Assembly: GCA_964412375.1 (NCBI GenBank)
Contig: CAYPOD010000003.1
Coordinates: forward strand, 1 to 64,000
Reading direction: 5' to 3'
Length of the DNA: 64,000 bases
Source: CADEDV01 sp964412375
GTDB lineage: Bacteria > Bacteroidota > Bacteroidia > Chitinophagales > Chitinophagaceae
Shown: positions 8,240-18,080 of the stretch, one piece after another
Layout of the letters: each line of letters opens with the position of its first letter
How positions within the stretch are numbered: the stretch's first letter is position 1
The notes under the pieces: model-generated
The model's database searches: none
Told to the model about the DNA's origin: nothing
The model's input: the letters and a program-made list of their open reading frames with translations, nothing else
Translations under genes and position numbers: made by a program

Positions 8240-9187
8240 CCTGCTTTGTCTTCTTCGGTCATCATACAGGTAAATAATCTCACCAAAGATTTCGGGTCCT
8301 TCAGGGCGGTGGACGGGTTGTCATTTACCGTGACTTCGGGACAGGTGTATGGTTTCCTTGGTCAAAACGGGGCAGGTAAATCTACGACGATTCGAATGTT
8401 GCTGACATTGATAAGACCCAGTAACGGAACAATTGAGATGTTTGGGCTCGATCTTCTAAAAAATCGCAAGGAAATTCTCAGGCAAACCGGTGCAATTATT
8501 GAGCGTCCCGACATGTATAAATATCTTACTGCAATCGAAAACCTTCGGATCTGTGCAGCGATGAGTGGTGTCAAACCCACTGAAAAGAAGCTTATGGAGC
8601 AGTTAGCTGTTGTGGGACTTGCAGAGAGAGCAAATAGCAAGGTGAAAACTTATTCCCAGGGAATGAAACAACGGCTCGGTATTGCTACTGCATTGGTGCA
8701 TGACCCGCAGTTAATCATTTTGGATGAACCGGTGAACGGTCTCGATCCGCAAGGGATAGCTGATATCCGGAAACTCATCCTGCATCTCAGCCAGGAGGCG
8801 GGCAAAACACTGCTGGTATCATCTCACCTGCTCGCGGAAATGGAACTAATTGCCGATACAATGCTGATCATTGATAAAGGAAAAAAAGTGGTGGAAGGAA
8901 AAGTTGCGGAGTTATTCGATCCTGCTGAAACAATAGTGGAGATGTCGGCGATTGATATTGCCGGGGCATATGAAAAGTTAGTGCATTCATCCCTGCAGCC
9001 ACTGGTTGTAGGGCGGCAGGAGGAAACGGTGCTATTGAAATTGCACAGGGACAAAATTCCTGCTGTATTGCAACAACTGGTGCAAATGGAAATAGCAATT
9101 TTGTCTTTTCATGCCCGTCACTCACTTGAGGATTATTTTTTATCATTAACAACCGGGAAAAAACATGTGGCGGCTGCTGCAGATTGA
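8237..9187 (+). CDS. ABC transporter ATP-binding protein (ABC-2 exporter family)
   Basis: This is a protein of about 313-316 residues that hydrolyses ATP to drive the membrane partner encoded next. Walker A is GQNGAGKS (42-49), the signature is YSQGMKQRLGIA, and Walker B is LIILDEP followed by the NGLDPQG D-loop. No ATG exists at the 5' end: an in-frame stop lies at 8222-8224 and the first Met is well inside the nucleotide-binding fold. The start must therefore be TTG 8237 or TTG 8246, and I prefer 8246 on promoter grounds. It overlaps the permease gene by 23 bp, so the two are translationally coupled. The substrate is not evident. Confidence 0.85.
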   Translation: MPALSSSVIIQVNNLTKDFGSFRAVDGLSFTVTSGQVYGFLGQNGAGKSTTIRMLLTLIRPSNGTIEMFGLDLLKNRKEILRQTGAIIERPDMYKYLTAIENLRICAAMSGVKPTEKKLMEQLAVVGLAERANSKVKTYSQGMKQRLGIATALVHDPQLIILDEPVNGLDPQGIADIRKLILHLSQEAGKTLLVSSHLLAEMELIADTMLIIDKGKKVVEGKVAELFDPAETIVEMSAIDIAGAYEKLVHSSLQPLVVGRQEETVLLKLHRDKIPAVLQQLVQMEIAILSFHARHSLEDYFLSLTTGKKHVAAAAD

Positions 9188-10055
9188 ATTGTTCAAAATA
9201 TTCAGAAGGCCCCGCACTTATATTGCTTTTGGGGCCATTGCTGCTATCATCCTGCTGATGCAGGTGGCTTTGAAATTTGATGGTAAATCCTATGTCGATC
9301 TCTTGCTTAGCAACCTGAAAGAGTCTTTCGATCTTACCGATGAATTCAAGACCAAATTGTTAAACGGCTACCTGATCTGTTTTGTTATTCTGAATACATT
9401 GCTTATTCAAATGCCTTTGCTGGTGGCGCTGATCGCCGGTGATTCTATTGCAGGTGAAGCTAATATGGGCACCCTGCGTTTGTCGTTGTCAAGACCCGTA
9501 AGCCGCACACAGTATATGCTGGTGAAATTTATTGCCTCGGTGGTCTATACCATAGCCCTGCTAGTATGGATGGCCCTGCTGGCTTTGTTTGGCAGTATGC
9601 TCATTTTTGGTGTGAACGACCTGGTGGTGTTGCGTTCAGATGGCATAGAGATCATCAGCAGCTTTGATGTGTTGTGGCGCTACCTGGCAGCTTTTGGATA
9701 TGCAGCCGTGGCACTGACCACTGTGGCAGCCCTGGCATTTTTATTAAGTGTGTTTGCTGAAAATTCGATCGGACCCATCATCGCCACTATGAGTATTGTG
9801 ATTGTGTTTACCATTTTGTCAGAAATGAATATTCCCATTTATGACAGAACGGTGAAACCCTACCTGTTCACTTCGCATATGGTGGCCTGGAAAGGTTTCT
9901 TCTATGTGCAGGCTGATGCAGAAAACCGGACTATTGCAGGGTCAGTTGAGAACCTTGGTGCTATTTTTCGAAGCCTGGTTATTTTAGTCATTTATATCTT
10001 TGCATTTGTGTCAACAGCCATCTGGGTGTTCAGGCGAAAAGATATATTAAGTTAA
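9165..10055 (+). CDS. ABC-2 type permease
   Basis: This is a 296-residue integral membrane protein with about six hydrophobic helices. The first is near 19-36, after the amphipathic start MWRLLQIELFKIFRRPRTY, which is typical of ABC-2 permeases (N-terminal cytosolic helix with RRPRT). The motif SIAGEANMGTLRLSLSRPV after the second helix is also characteristic: such proteins have GE...G.....L..P. It forms the membrane channel for the preceding ATPase. The overlap with that gene and an 11-bp gap to the following LolA-like gene suggest one operon of three genes. The transported substrate is unknown. Confidence 0.85.
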   Translation: MWRLLQIELFKIFRRPRTYIAFGAIAAIILLMQVALKFDGKSYVDLLLSNLKESFDLTDEFKTKLLNGYLICFVILNTLLIQMPLLVALIAGDSIAGEANMGTLRLSLSRPVSRTQYMLVKFIASVVYTIALLVWMALLALFGSMLIFGVNDLVVLRSDGIEIISSFDVLWRYLAAFGYAAVALTTVAALAFLLSVFAENSIGPIIATMSIVIVFTILSEMNIPIYDRTVKPYLFTSHMVAWKGFFYVQADAENRTIAGSVENLGAIFRSLVILVIYIFAFVSTAIWVFRRKDILS

Positions 10056-10065
10056 AGCGAATACC

Positions 10066-10797
10066 ATGAAGCATAGTGTAACAGGAATGTTTACCAACCG
10101 GCGTGCAGTATATATGTTGCTGTTGTTGATATTACCGGGCTTTACCACAGGCAATAAAACCGCCATGTCTGCTGACGAGTTGCTGCAAAAGGTGAGGGAC
10201 AAACTTAATAAGGTGGATGATTATGAAGCGAAAGGAAAAATGAAGACCAATGTAGTGTTTATTAAAGCTCCGGTGGCTACTGTGAAAGTATTTTATAAAA
10301 AGCCTGATAAGATCCGCATCAACAATGAAAGCGGGGTCTCATTCATTCCAAAGGGGTCGGTCAATATCAACCTGAATACGATCTTTTTGCACAACAGCAG
10401 TTTCGACATCATAGATATGGGACAAGAAGATGGCACTGGCTTCCGGGTGGTGAAACTATTGCCGCGGGATGAAAACAGCGATGTAGTGTTGTCAACACTT
10501 TATATAGAAGAGAATAAAGCGTTGGTCCGTAAGGCCAAAACGACCACCCGTGAAAACGGCACCTATGAGCTGGAAATGACCTATGGCAAATATGCCGATT
10601 ACGGCCTGGCGGATAAGCTTGTTTTCTCCTTTAATACCAAGGATTACAAGCTGCCCAAGGGCATCACCTTCGACTATGACGACGGCAGTAAGAAGGAGCC
10701 CGCTGCTGATAAGCTCAAAAACCGGAAGGGGAGAGTAGAAATACTATATTCGGCCTACTCCATAAATAAAGGTGTTCCGGATGCTGTCTTTCAGTAA
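10066..10797 (+). CDS. LolA/RseB-like outer-membrane lipoprotein-sorting-type protein
   Basis: This is a 243-residue exported protein with a hydrophobic signal segment around 15-30. The mature part starts SADELLQKVRDKLNKVDDYEAKGKMKTNVV and continues with FYKKPDKIRINN. This is the half-barrel pattern of LolA, LolB and RseB proteins, which bind acyl chains or sense lipoproteins in the periplasm. It is the third gene of the ABC-2 operon. Together they could move or monitor a lipid-like molecule, but that is inference from context. No conserved catalytic residues are expected in this family. Confidence 0.7.
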   Translation: MKHSVTGMFTNRRAVYMLLLLILPGFTTGNKTAMSADELLQKVRDKLNKVDDYEAKGKMKTNVVFIKAPVATVKVFYKKPDKIRINNESGVSFIPKGSVNINLNTIFLHNSSFDIIDMGQEDGTGFRVVKLLPRDENSDVVLSTLYIEENKALVRKAKTTTRENGTYELEMTYGKYADYGLADKLVFSFNTKDYKLPKGITFDYDDGSKKEPAADKLKNRKGRVEILYSAYSINKGVPDAVFQ

Positions 10798-11067
10798 GCA
10801 AAAGGTGGATAATTTGTGCCTCCATGTTAATATTTTTTCAACTTTATAAGTGATTTATACAATTATCTTTAATGCCGACTTTGCAAGGGAATTATATTTT
10901 TTTAACTTGCAAGCCAAATCTGTCCAAATTCCTTCGTAAATCCATTCTGTTTTCTTTAATCTGTCCAGTCCCTGGCAAACCAGTAGAAATCTTTACTTAG
11001 GACAGACCAACGTATCCTTTATTCCGCTGAACAACTTACCGTTTTTCAATTAATTAAATTTAACGCA

Positions 11068-13824
11068 ATGAGAAGATTATTGTTGCTATTCAGCTCCATG
11101 TTCGTTTTTATGAATGCTACGCTGGTGGCACAAACTGTACCTACTGGATTTTCATTATCGAATATTGGCGGCTCCTCCTGGAATAACCCTGTGGGAGCGG
11201 CATTTTCTAAGGATGGTCAGCGGTTATTTGTATGGGAAAGAAGAGGAAGGGTTTATGTATGCAACAGGGATGGTTCAGGTAATTATATAAAACAAACAAC
11301 ACCGGTCTTAAGTATAGACGAAGAAGTGGGAAACTGGCGGGACCATGGATTGTTAGGTTTTGCGCTGGATCCGAATTTTGCCAACAACGGGTTGATTTAT
11401 GTCATGTATGTGGTGGATCGTCACCACCTTCTCTTTTTCGGAACAGCAAATTATAATCAGTCAACTAATACTTACTTTTCAGCAACTATTGGGCGAATTA
11501 CCAGGTATCAAACGACTGTAAGTAGCGGAAATCTTGTTGCCAATGCTGCCAGCCGTACGGTTTTGCTCGGTGAAACAAAAGAGACCGGTATACCTATTTT
11601 ATATGAATCACATGGTGTTGGTGCACTTGCCTTTGCTGATGACGGAACCCTGCTTGCATCCACAGGCGATGGTGCTAGCTATACGGGTGTCGACGGGGGC
11701 AATCGGGCTGAGACTTACTATATTCAGGCAATTAGTGATGGTATCATTCGTCCGGAAGAAAATGTTGGATCTTTCCGGTCTCTACAGTTAAACTCACACA
11801 ACGGTAAACTGCTGCGGATAGACCCGCAAAATGGGAACGGAATCGGTAGTAATCCTTTCTTTGATGCATCTGCTCCCCGGTCTGCTAAATCAAGAGTGTG
11901 GGCTCTCGGCTTTAGAAATCCATTCCGGTTTTCAGTAAGAACAGGTACCGGGTCAACAAACCCATCTGCCGGAGATCTTGGGGAAATATATGTTGGCGAT
12001 GTGGGTTGGACTTTGTGGGAAGAACTTAATATCGTAAAAGCTCCTGGAACAAATTGCGGCTGGCCCCTTTATGAAGGACATGAAATCATGTCAGGTTATT
12101 TTAATTTGAACAGAATAAATCCTGATGAGCCTAATCCACTTTTTGGAACAGACGGATGCACTCAGCAATATTTTACATTTAATGATATGCTCAAACAAGC
12201 TACGGCTGATGGTAACACTATTGTTTACAACGGTTGTAATCCAGCTATACCAATTGGTAGTGGTAATCGCTTCTTTCATCGTCGCCCGACTGTGGATTGG
12301 CGCCATGAGCAAAATGTAGCCCGGGTAGGAGTTTTTAATGGTAATAACGCCACAGTGGACACCATCGGTAACCCCGGCTCCACAGTAATTGGTTCTTCCT
12401 TCTCCGGCTTTGCGAGTGTGGGTGGTGTTTGGTACACTGGAAATTCATTTCCGGCTGGCTATAAAAACACTTTTATGCAGGCTGATTACGTGAATGGCTG
12501 GATCAGGAGATTTACTATTAACTATACAGATGTGCTGACAAAGGTGGATAATTTCGGAACCGGATTTTCGAATATTGTTTACCTGGCAGAAAACCCTCTT
12601 GATGGTACCATGGTAACTGTACAAATATCAAGTAGTGGTGTGAAGAGAATTTCTTTTGGAGGAAACCTGCCACCAACGGCTAAAATTACTTCGGATAAAA
12701 TTTTTGGTCCTTCTGCTTTAAATGTTTCTTTTGACGGAACAGGTTCTTCTGACCCTAACGGGACCATTGCGAGTTATGCCTGGGATTTTGGGGATCCGGC
12801 CAGTGGTGTAAACAACACCAGCAATCTTCCTAATCCTACGCACAATTTCAATGCTCCTGCCGGTGTGCCCACAAAATTTGTTGTAAAACTTACAGTCACT
12901 GATAACGGTGGCGCCACTGGAACAGATAGTATCATAATATCGGTGAACAATACACCGCCAGCTGTTGATATAACAAGTCCGTTAAACAGTTTCTATATTG
13001 TCGGTCCGGATACTTTGTATAGCCTTAGCTCTAGCGTTACCGATGCAGAGCATGCTGACCCACAGCTTTCATATGCCTGGCAAACTGTTTTAAAGCATAA
13101 TACTCATGAACATGCCGAGCCGCTTGATACCAACCGGCTGTCATCAACCCTCATCTCCCGGATTGGTTGTAATGGCGAAATGTATTCCTGGCTGATCAGG
13201 CTTACGGTAACTGATGCAGCGGGATTGTCCGGTTCGGACTCAGTTACACTTACGCCTAGTTGCCCCGGAGCCCTGCCATTGGTTTTGAAAAATTTCAGTG
13301 TTACGCAGCAGGGTGGATCCAATTTAGTCAGGTGGGCTACAGAATTGGCAATGCAAATTGAGGATTTTGAGGTGGAAAGAAGTATCGATGGGTTCAATTT
13401 CTTTCCTGTCAACAGGCAGCTTGCCAGGAATTCCACTACAGTTGAGCATTACAGTTTCAATGACATGAATGTGCCGTCCGGAGTGTTGTTCTACCGGCTT
13501 AAAATAAATGAAGTGGGGAACATCGGTAAATATTCAGTGATTGTCAGGGTGGAAACTTCGTTAAAAAAGGAACAGCTATTAGTAGCACCCAACCCGGTTG
13601 TTGGAAATTTCTCCGTTCGTTACCAAGCAGCTGATGACGGGGTTGCTTTGATTCGAATTACTGATGCAGGAGGTAAGCTTATTCACAGCATACGGGAAAG
13701 TGTAAATAAAGGTGTAAACATTGTTTACATTCAAAACCTCCCGGCGTGGAAAACGGGTCTCTATCTTATTTCCGTTCAGCAGGGAAATGAAATCCAATAC
13801 GGAAAACTGATAAAAGCAGAATAG
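11068..13824 (+). CDS. Secreted glucose/sorbosone dehydrogenase-like protein with PKD domain and T9SS tail
   Basis: This is a 918-residue multidomain exoprotein. The signal peptide ends near 21 (LVAQ). Residues about 25-530 form a six-bladed propeller of the PQQ-dependent sugar dehydrogenase type, with FVWERRGRVYV, DHGLLGFALDPNF, VWALGFRNPFRFS and GDVGWTLWEELNI. A PKD domain follows (about 540-635, YAWDFGDPASG). Next come an Ig-like stretch, the fibronectin-like domain (LVRWATELAMQIEDFEVERS), and a T9SS type A sorting domain (VAPNPVVGNFSVRY ... GLYLISVQ) at the end. It is expected at the cell surface. Sugar oxidation is the family activity, and cofactor use cannot be proven here. The preceding 270 bp contain no gene and no terminator that I can see. 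Confidence 0.85.
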   Translation: MRRLLLLFSSMFVFMNATLVAQTVPTGFSLSNIGGSSWNNPVGAAFSKDGQRLFVWERRGRVYVCNRDGSGNYIKQTTPVLSIDEEVGNWRDHGLLGFALDPNFANNGLIYVMYVVDRHHLLFFGTANYNQSTNTYFSATIGRITRYQTTVSSGNLVANAASRTVLLGETKETGIPILYESHGVGALAFADDGTLLASTGDGASYTGVDGGNRAETYYIQAISDGIIRPEENVGSFRSLQLNSHNGKLLRIDPQNGNGIGSNPFFDASAPRSAKSRVWALGFRNPFRFSVRTGTGSTNPSAGDLGEIYVGDVGWTLWEELNIVKAPGTNCGWPLYEGHEIMSGYFNLNRINPDEPNPLFGTDGCTQQYFTFNDMLKQATADGNTIVYNGCNPAIPIGSGNRFFHRRPTVDWRHEQNVARVGVFNGNNATVDTIGNPGSTVIGSSFSGFASVGGVWYTGNSFPAGYKNTFMQADYVNGWIRRFTINYTDVLTKVDNFGTGFSNIVYLAENPLDGTMVTVQISSSGVKRISFGGNLPPTAKITSDKIFGPSALNVSFDGTGSSDPNGTIASYAWDFGDPASGVNNTSNLPNPTHNFNAPAGVPTKFVVKLTVTDNGGATGTDSIIISVNNTPPAVDITSPLNSFYIVGPDTLYSLSSSVTDAEHADPQLSYAWQTVLKHNTHEHAEPLDTNRLSSTLISRIGCNGEMYSWLIRLTVTDAAGLSGSDSVTLTPSCPGALPLVLKNFSVTQQGGSNLVRWATELAMQIEDFEVERSIDGFNFFPVNRQLARNSTTVEHYSFNDMNVPSGVLFYRLKINEVGNIGKYSVIVRVETSLKKEQLLVAPNPVVGNFSVRYQAADDGVALIRITDAGGKLIHSIRESVNKGVNIVYIQNLPAWKTGLYLISVQQGNEIQYGKLIKAE

Positions 13825-13852
13825 AAAATTAAATAGTCGTAATAGCGAAAGC

Positions 13853-13885
13853 AGGGTTAGGCCAACAGGCTTAACCCTCTTTTAT
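13853..13885. terminator. Terminator overlapping the pdxA stop codon
   Basis: An 11-bp stem with one G-T pair (13853-13863 with 13868-13878) and loop AACA is followed by CTTTTAT on +. The stop codon of the convergent pdxA gene is inside the right arm. Confidence 0.7.
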
Positions 13886-14956
13886 TTCTTCATCTTCCAG
13901 GCGGGCAAAAGATTCGGCAGTTATTTTTCTGACAGGGTTGCGCCTGTTTTCTTCGTAATCTTTTCTCCTGTTGATAATGTCTATACATTCAAAAATAGCT
14001 GTCATAAATGATGACGGATCAGCTTTCCCTTTGCCGGCAATATCAAATGCAACACCATGGTCAGGGGAGGTTCTGACTGCCGGTAGACCTGCTGTAAAAT
14101 TTACACCTTCTCCCGAAGCAAGCGATTTGAAAGGAATAAGCCCCTGGTCATGATACAATGCCAGCACAGCATCAAAACGATCAAAACTGCGGCGGGCAAA
14201 AAAAGCATCAGCGCTGTAAGGGCCCACCACCAACATATTATTGTTTTTTGCCTCTTTGATCGCAGGTTTGATGATGCTTTCTTCTTCATTGCCGATCAAA
14301 CCCTCGTCGCCGGCGTGAGGGTTGAGTCCCAGCACCGCAATACGGGGTTTGTCAATTCCAAAATCTTTCTGAAGGCTTTGATGAAGAACAGAAAGTTTGC
14401 TGATGATCTTTTCTTTTGTAACGTGGCGGGCTATTTCACTCACCGGTATATGTTCGGTGAGCAAAGCCACACGGAAATTACCGGCACAAAGCATCATCAC
14501 AACTTCTTTGGCTTCAAAAATGTGTTGCAGATAGGGTGTGTGGCCGGTAAAACTGAATTCAGCAGACTGAATATTTTTTTTATGAATAGGCGCTGTCACC
14601 AGCCCATCAATCTGTTTTTGTTTCAAAGCAGCTACTGCCGACTGCAGTGAAATAGCAGCATACCTGCCGCCGGTTTCGTTCAAAATACCCGGGGTAATAG
14701 CCACTTCTTCTTCCCAGCAATTAAAGAGATTTACCTGCTTATGATTGAGACGGCTGAAATCCCGGGTGCTTTGATAGTTCAGGTTATACTCGGGAATTGA
14801 CTTTTTATAAAAATTGATGCTCTTGTTTGATGCAAAAATGACAGGTGTGCAATGTTCCAGGATGCGGTTATCCGAGAATGTTTTGATGATAAGTTCAATA
14901 CCAATGCCATTCAGGTCACCGCAGGAAATTCCAATGAGAGGTTTGGTCTGTGACAT
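13871..14956 (-). CDS. pdxA: 4-hydroxythreonine-4-phosphate dehydrogenase
   Basis: This is a 361-residue cytosolic enzyme of vitamin B6 (pyridoxal phosphate) synthesis. It oxidises 4-phosphohydroxy-L-threonine and decarboxylates the product. The start IGISCGDLNGIGIELI is the PdxA signature. Metal ligands appear in FTGHTPYL, LNPHAGD and ALYHDQGLIPFK, and SPDHGVAFDIAGKG is the conserved C-terminal stretch. Length is slightly over the usual 330 because of a charged C-terminal extension. It is flanked by secreted-protein genes and seems to be a single transcription unit, ending in a terminator shared with the neighbouring sugar dehydrogenase-like gene. The assignment is confident. Confidence 0.95.
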   Translation of the reverse strand: MSQTKPLIGISCGDLNGIGIELIIKTFSDNRILEHCTPVIFASNKSINFYKKSIPEYNLNYQSTRDFSRLNHKQVNLFNCWEEEVAITPGILNETGGRYAAISLQSAVAALKQKQIDGLVTAPIHKKNIQSAEFSFTGHTPYLQHIFEAKEVVMMLCAGNFRVALLTEHIPVSEIARHVTKEKIISKLSVLHQSLQKDFGIDKPRIAVLGLNPHAGDEGLIGNEEESIIKPAIKEAKNNNMLVVGPYSADAFFARRSFDRFDAVLALYHDQGLIPFKSLASGEGVNFTAGLPAVRTSPDHGVAFDIAGKGKADPSSFMTAIFECIDIINRRKDYEENRRNPVRKITAESFARLEDEEIKEG

Positions 14957-15359
14957 ATTTAAATCTATTGGGAGTAAAAGTACTGAATTTTGATACGAAC
15001 GGTTTTTTGTGTCAGGTTTTCGTTTTTCAGCCAGCTTGAGATTTATACGGCATCGCTTGAAGAAGTAATACTATTTTATCTATGAAAAAATACGATTTGA
15101 TTTGTAATATAAGTATAAACACTGATTTTAGTGCTTCGGAATGATAAATAGGCTGTTAAGTGCTTTATGGTATTGTGTTTTCTTTCCGGGAAAGCTCTGT
15201 TATTCACGCAGTAATAAACCGGGTTGTTTTGCTATGGTCAATCTAAAGGCTTTAAAGTAGTATTGTAAACCCTGATAGATCTGCAGATAATAGAATGACC
15301 GTTAATAATGATAACCTTATACTGAATTCAGACCTGTTTATCAGGCCAAAATCCAAACC
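14957..15359. other. Divergent intergenic region, 403 bp
   Basis: This AT-rich stretch separates pdxA (-) from the GEVED protein gene (+) and must hold both promoters. On - the box TACTTTTA (near 14980) is one base off the -7 consensus and 18 nt before the pdxA start. On + only weak candidates are present, for example TAGTATTG at 15258-15265. No ORF with coding character and no RNA fold stands out. Confidence 0.45.
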
Positions 15360-18023
15360 ATGACAAAGCGTTTATTGAACGTATCCTTACTGCTTATCCT
15401 GATCCTACTGGCAGGTACGCCTGCATCATCCCAATGTCCGGGTGGGTATACACAGTCTCAGTTGAATTGGGACAATCTTGATTATTATTGGAATAGCGGT
15501 GGCTCCGGTACAGGACCTTATCAAACTTATATTACAGATGCTATGGAGCAAAGCCAGCGGTTTGCGATAGGCAGAACTTGGCTTACAATTGCTACAAGCT
15601 CCCCTGCTTTAGTTAACCCCGGTAGTGGTAACAGTGCTGAAAATACCACACATACTGGCGATGTAACCGGCTACACAGGAGCCGATGTACAATATAATCC
15701 ATCAGCAAACGGCCAGACCATTACCATTACATTTAATGAAAATGTTGCAAATGCGCAGTTTACCCTGTATGATGTGGATGGCTCACAACGGATTGATTTT
15801 TCTGCCCTAAATGCAGCAAGCGTTGCACAAAACATTAACGTTGTCACTTATGCTTCTTCCATTCTAACCATTACAAATAATAACGCAACAAATGCCAGGA
15901 TAACAGCTAGTTCAACAACGTTAGGTAACGCTTCGAACCAAGGCACAGCTACTATTACTGTGGCTGGCCCGGTAAGAACTATCACACTTACGATAACTAC
16001 GATTGGCAGTGATGTTGTTTTCTGGCTTTCCGATATAAATGCCTGTGTGAACAACGGTGTATTTCCGACAAATTACCATCAAGGGGCCAACAATCGCCCT
16101 TTTGTCGGGCCTACACAGAATATGCCCGATTACTTTTTGGTAACGCCTGATAATGACGGATGTTACTATTTAGACCCTGCAACCGGCCAGGCAAGGATTT
16201 TATTCCAGGATTCCGAACGGGATTATATGAATTCTTTTGCCTACGATCCTTACAATAGGTTTTTGTATTACATAACAGAAAATTCAAGTATCAATACCAA
16301 TAACAGACAGTTAAAAAGATATGATTACAATACAGAAACCTCTTCCGTGGTGCTTGCCGATATTACTGCTTCATTGGGTATCCCCGTCTTTAACTATGGT
16401 ATTGAATCTGCCGGAGCGGCATTTTATGACGGGTCATTATATCTCGGTATTGAGGGAGGTAAGTATGATCCCAGCAATACATCAAATGATAGAACAAGAG
16501 AAACCATTATCTGGCGAATTGATTTTGATGGTAGTAATAATCCTATTTCCGCTTACCAGGTGATGGCAACAGACCATTTTGTGAATGCATCAAACACTTC
16601 ATTGCATGATTGGGGCGATTTCATTATGAAAAACGGAATGATCTACAACTCTAACACTTCCAGGAACGGCACTAACTATTCACAAAGCAAGTATCATCAT
16701 TATAACCTTACAACAGGTCAAATGGATGCGCTATATACGAATCCAGGAACCAATGTGTGGACCGGACAGATTGGAATGAACTGGGCACAGGGATTGTACT
16801 ATTTCAGACCAGCATCAGGCGGAAATTCTGAGATCGGCTTATATAATGAAGCAGGCACGAACGGGGCACCAGTTACTATTACGGTTGTTAGCGGTCCTTC
16901 ATGGCCAGGTGGGTCGGGAGATGCCTCAGATCCATTCAGACCCAAATGTGATTTTGGAGATGCACCTGCCAGTTATGACCCATATGCTGATCCAGCTACC
17001 CAAAGTCCGGCTGTGCATGAGCGAACAGAAAATATAAGATTAGGTTCGACCTGGGACTATGAGTTTTTAAAAAGAGGTGTAAGCGGAACTGATGATGTAG
17101 ATGACGGTCTTGCTTTTGTGCCTTTCATGCCGCAGGGCTCCTCCACTTATGTAACACAGGTTTCTATATACAATAATAGCGGCGCTGATGCAACCCTTAT
17201 GGCCTGGCTGGATTACAATGGTAATGGTGTGTTTGATGCCGGCGAAGTTGCACAAATTGTTCCTGCAGGCCCGATAAGTTCTAGTGCTGCTATGCAATCA
17301 AGATATTTATACTGGCCTTCATTTACTACTCCGCTGGTAAATGGTCAAAGTACGTATTTGCGTATTCGCATTACATCTGCTTCAGCAGGTATGACGGCTG
17401 CACATCCTACAGGATATTTTGCTAACGGAGAGGTGGAGGATTACCGGGTGATGGTTGACAACTATCCTCTATCTGTTACCAATCTTTTATTCAATGCCTC
17501 ACTCGTTAATAATAGTTATACAAAACTAACCTGGTCAGGTCATGAAGAAAATGGTTTTGGAGGATATGAATTGCAAAGAAGCCGGGATGGCCGTGATTGG
17601 CAAATGCTGGCATTGTTTACCAGTAATGGTCAAAGTGGCCAGCATTCTTATGAATATAATGATCCTAACCCACAACCGGGGAATAATTTTTACAGGTTGA
17701 TGCTGGTAGGAATGACCGGGCAGAATAAGTATAGCGAAGTAAAACTGGTTAAAAAGACAAGCCTGGCTGATATGGTGACCGTAAACCCCAACCCGGTTAT
17801 CACACAGGCAGTCATTAATATTAAGTCCGAAGACCGGGCAACAGCATATATTTCTCTTGTTAACAGCACAGGCAGCGAACTCTATAAACAAACTGTGGCG
17901 CTTAACAAAGGAGATAATAATATTCCACTTCCTGTGGAGGGGAAATGGCCTGGCGGAACCTATCTGCTTCGTGTAGCCGTTAACAACGAAACTGTTCACA
18001 AAAAGCTGTTGTTAAAAAAGTAA
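15360..18023 (+). CDS. Large secreted protein with GEVED domain and T9SS sorting tail
   Basis: This is an 887-residue exoprotein. The signal peptide ends around residue 25 (PASSQ). The first part (30-230) is Thr/Asn/Ala-rich and strand-like, followed by a region with propeller-like features (about 250-520). A GEVED domain spans about 530-700, with FGDAPASYDPYA, DDVDDGLAFVP, AWLDYNGNGVFDAGE and NGEVEDYRV, the motif that names the family. Then comes the fibronectin-like module (YELQRSRDGRDWQMLA) and a type A sorting domain (VNPNPVITQAVINI ... GGTYLLRVAVN). It probably acts as an adhesin or surface structural protein, but no catalytic domain is visible. It is followed closely by another T9SS gene that has its own promoter. 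Confidence 0.8.
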   Translation: MTKRLLNVSLLLILILLAGTPASSQCPGGYTQSQLNWDNLDYYWNSGGSGTGPYQTYITDAMEQSQRFAIGRTWLTIATSSPALVNPGSGNSAENTTHTGDVTGYTGADVQYNPSANGQTITITFNENVANAQFTLYDVDGSQRIDFSALNAASVAQNINVVTYASSILTITNNNATNARITASSTTLGNASNQGTATITVAGPVRTITLTITTIGSDVVFWLSDINACVNNGVFPTNYHQGANNRPFVGPTQNMPDYFLVTPDNDGCYYLDPATGQARILFQDSERDYMNSFAYDPYNRFLYYITENSSINTNNRQLKRYDYNTETSSVVLADITASLGIPVFNYGIESAGAAFYDGSLYLGIEGGKYDPSNTSNDRTRETIIWRIDFDGSNNPISAYQVMATDHFVNASNTSLHDWGDFIMKNGMIYNSNTSRNGTNYSQSKYHHYNLTTGQMDALYTNPGTNVWTGQIGMNWAQGLYYFRPASGGNSEIGLYNEAGTNGAPVTITVVSGPSWPGGSGDASDPFRPKCDFGDAPASYDPYADPATQSPAVHERTENIRLGSTWDYEFLKRGVSGTDDVDDGLAFVPFMPQGSSTYVTQVSIYNNSGADATLMAWLDYNGNGVFDAGEVAQIVPAGPISSSAAMQSRYLYWPSFTTPLVNGQSTYLRIRITSASAGMTAAHPTGYFANGEVEDYRVMVDNYPLSVTNLLFNASLVNNSYTKLTWSGHEENGFGGYELQRSRDGRDWQMLALFTSNGQSGQHSYEYNDPNPQPGNNFYRLMLVGMTGQNKYSEVKLVKKTSLADMVTVNPNPVITQAVINIKSEDRATAYISLVNSTGSELYKQTVALNKGDNNIPLPVEGKWPGGTYLLRVAVNNETVHKKLLLKK

Positions 18024-18034
18024 GGGTTTTCTAC

Positions 18035-18042
18035 TATCTTTG
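18035..18042 (+). promoter_or_regulatory. Predicted -7 element TATCTTTG
   Basis: A perfect TAnnTTTG box in the 57-bp gap between two T9SS genes, with TTG at 18009-18011 as a possible -33 element. It would give a leader of about 30 nt for the gene at 18081, so that gene need not depend on the upstream one. Confidence 0.5.
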
Positions 18043-18080
18043 AACAAACTAACCCTTTTAAACTCTAACCACCCAACACT

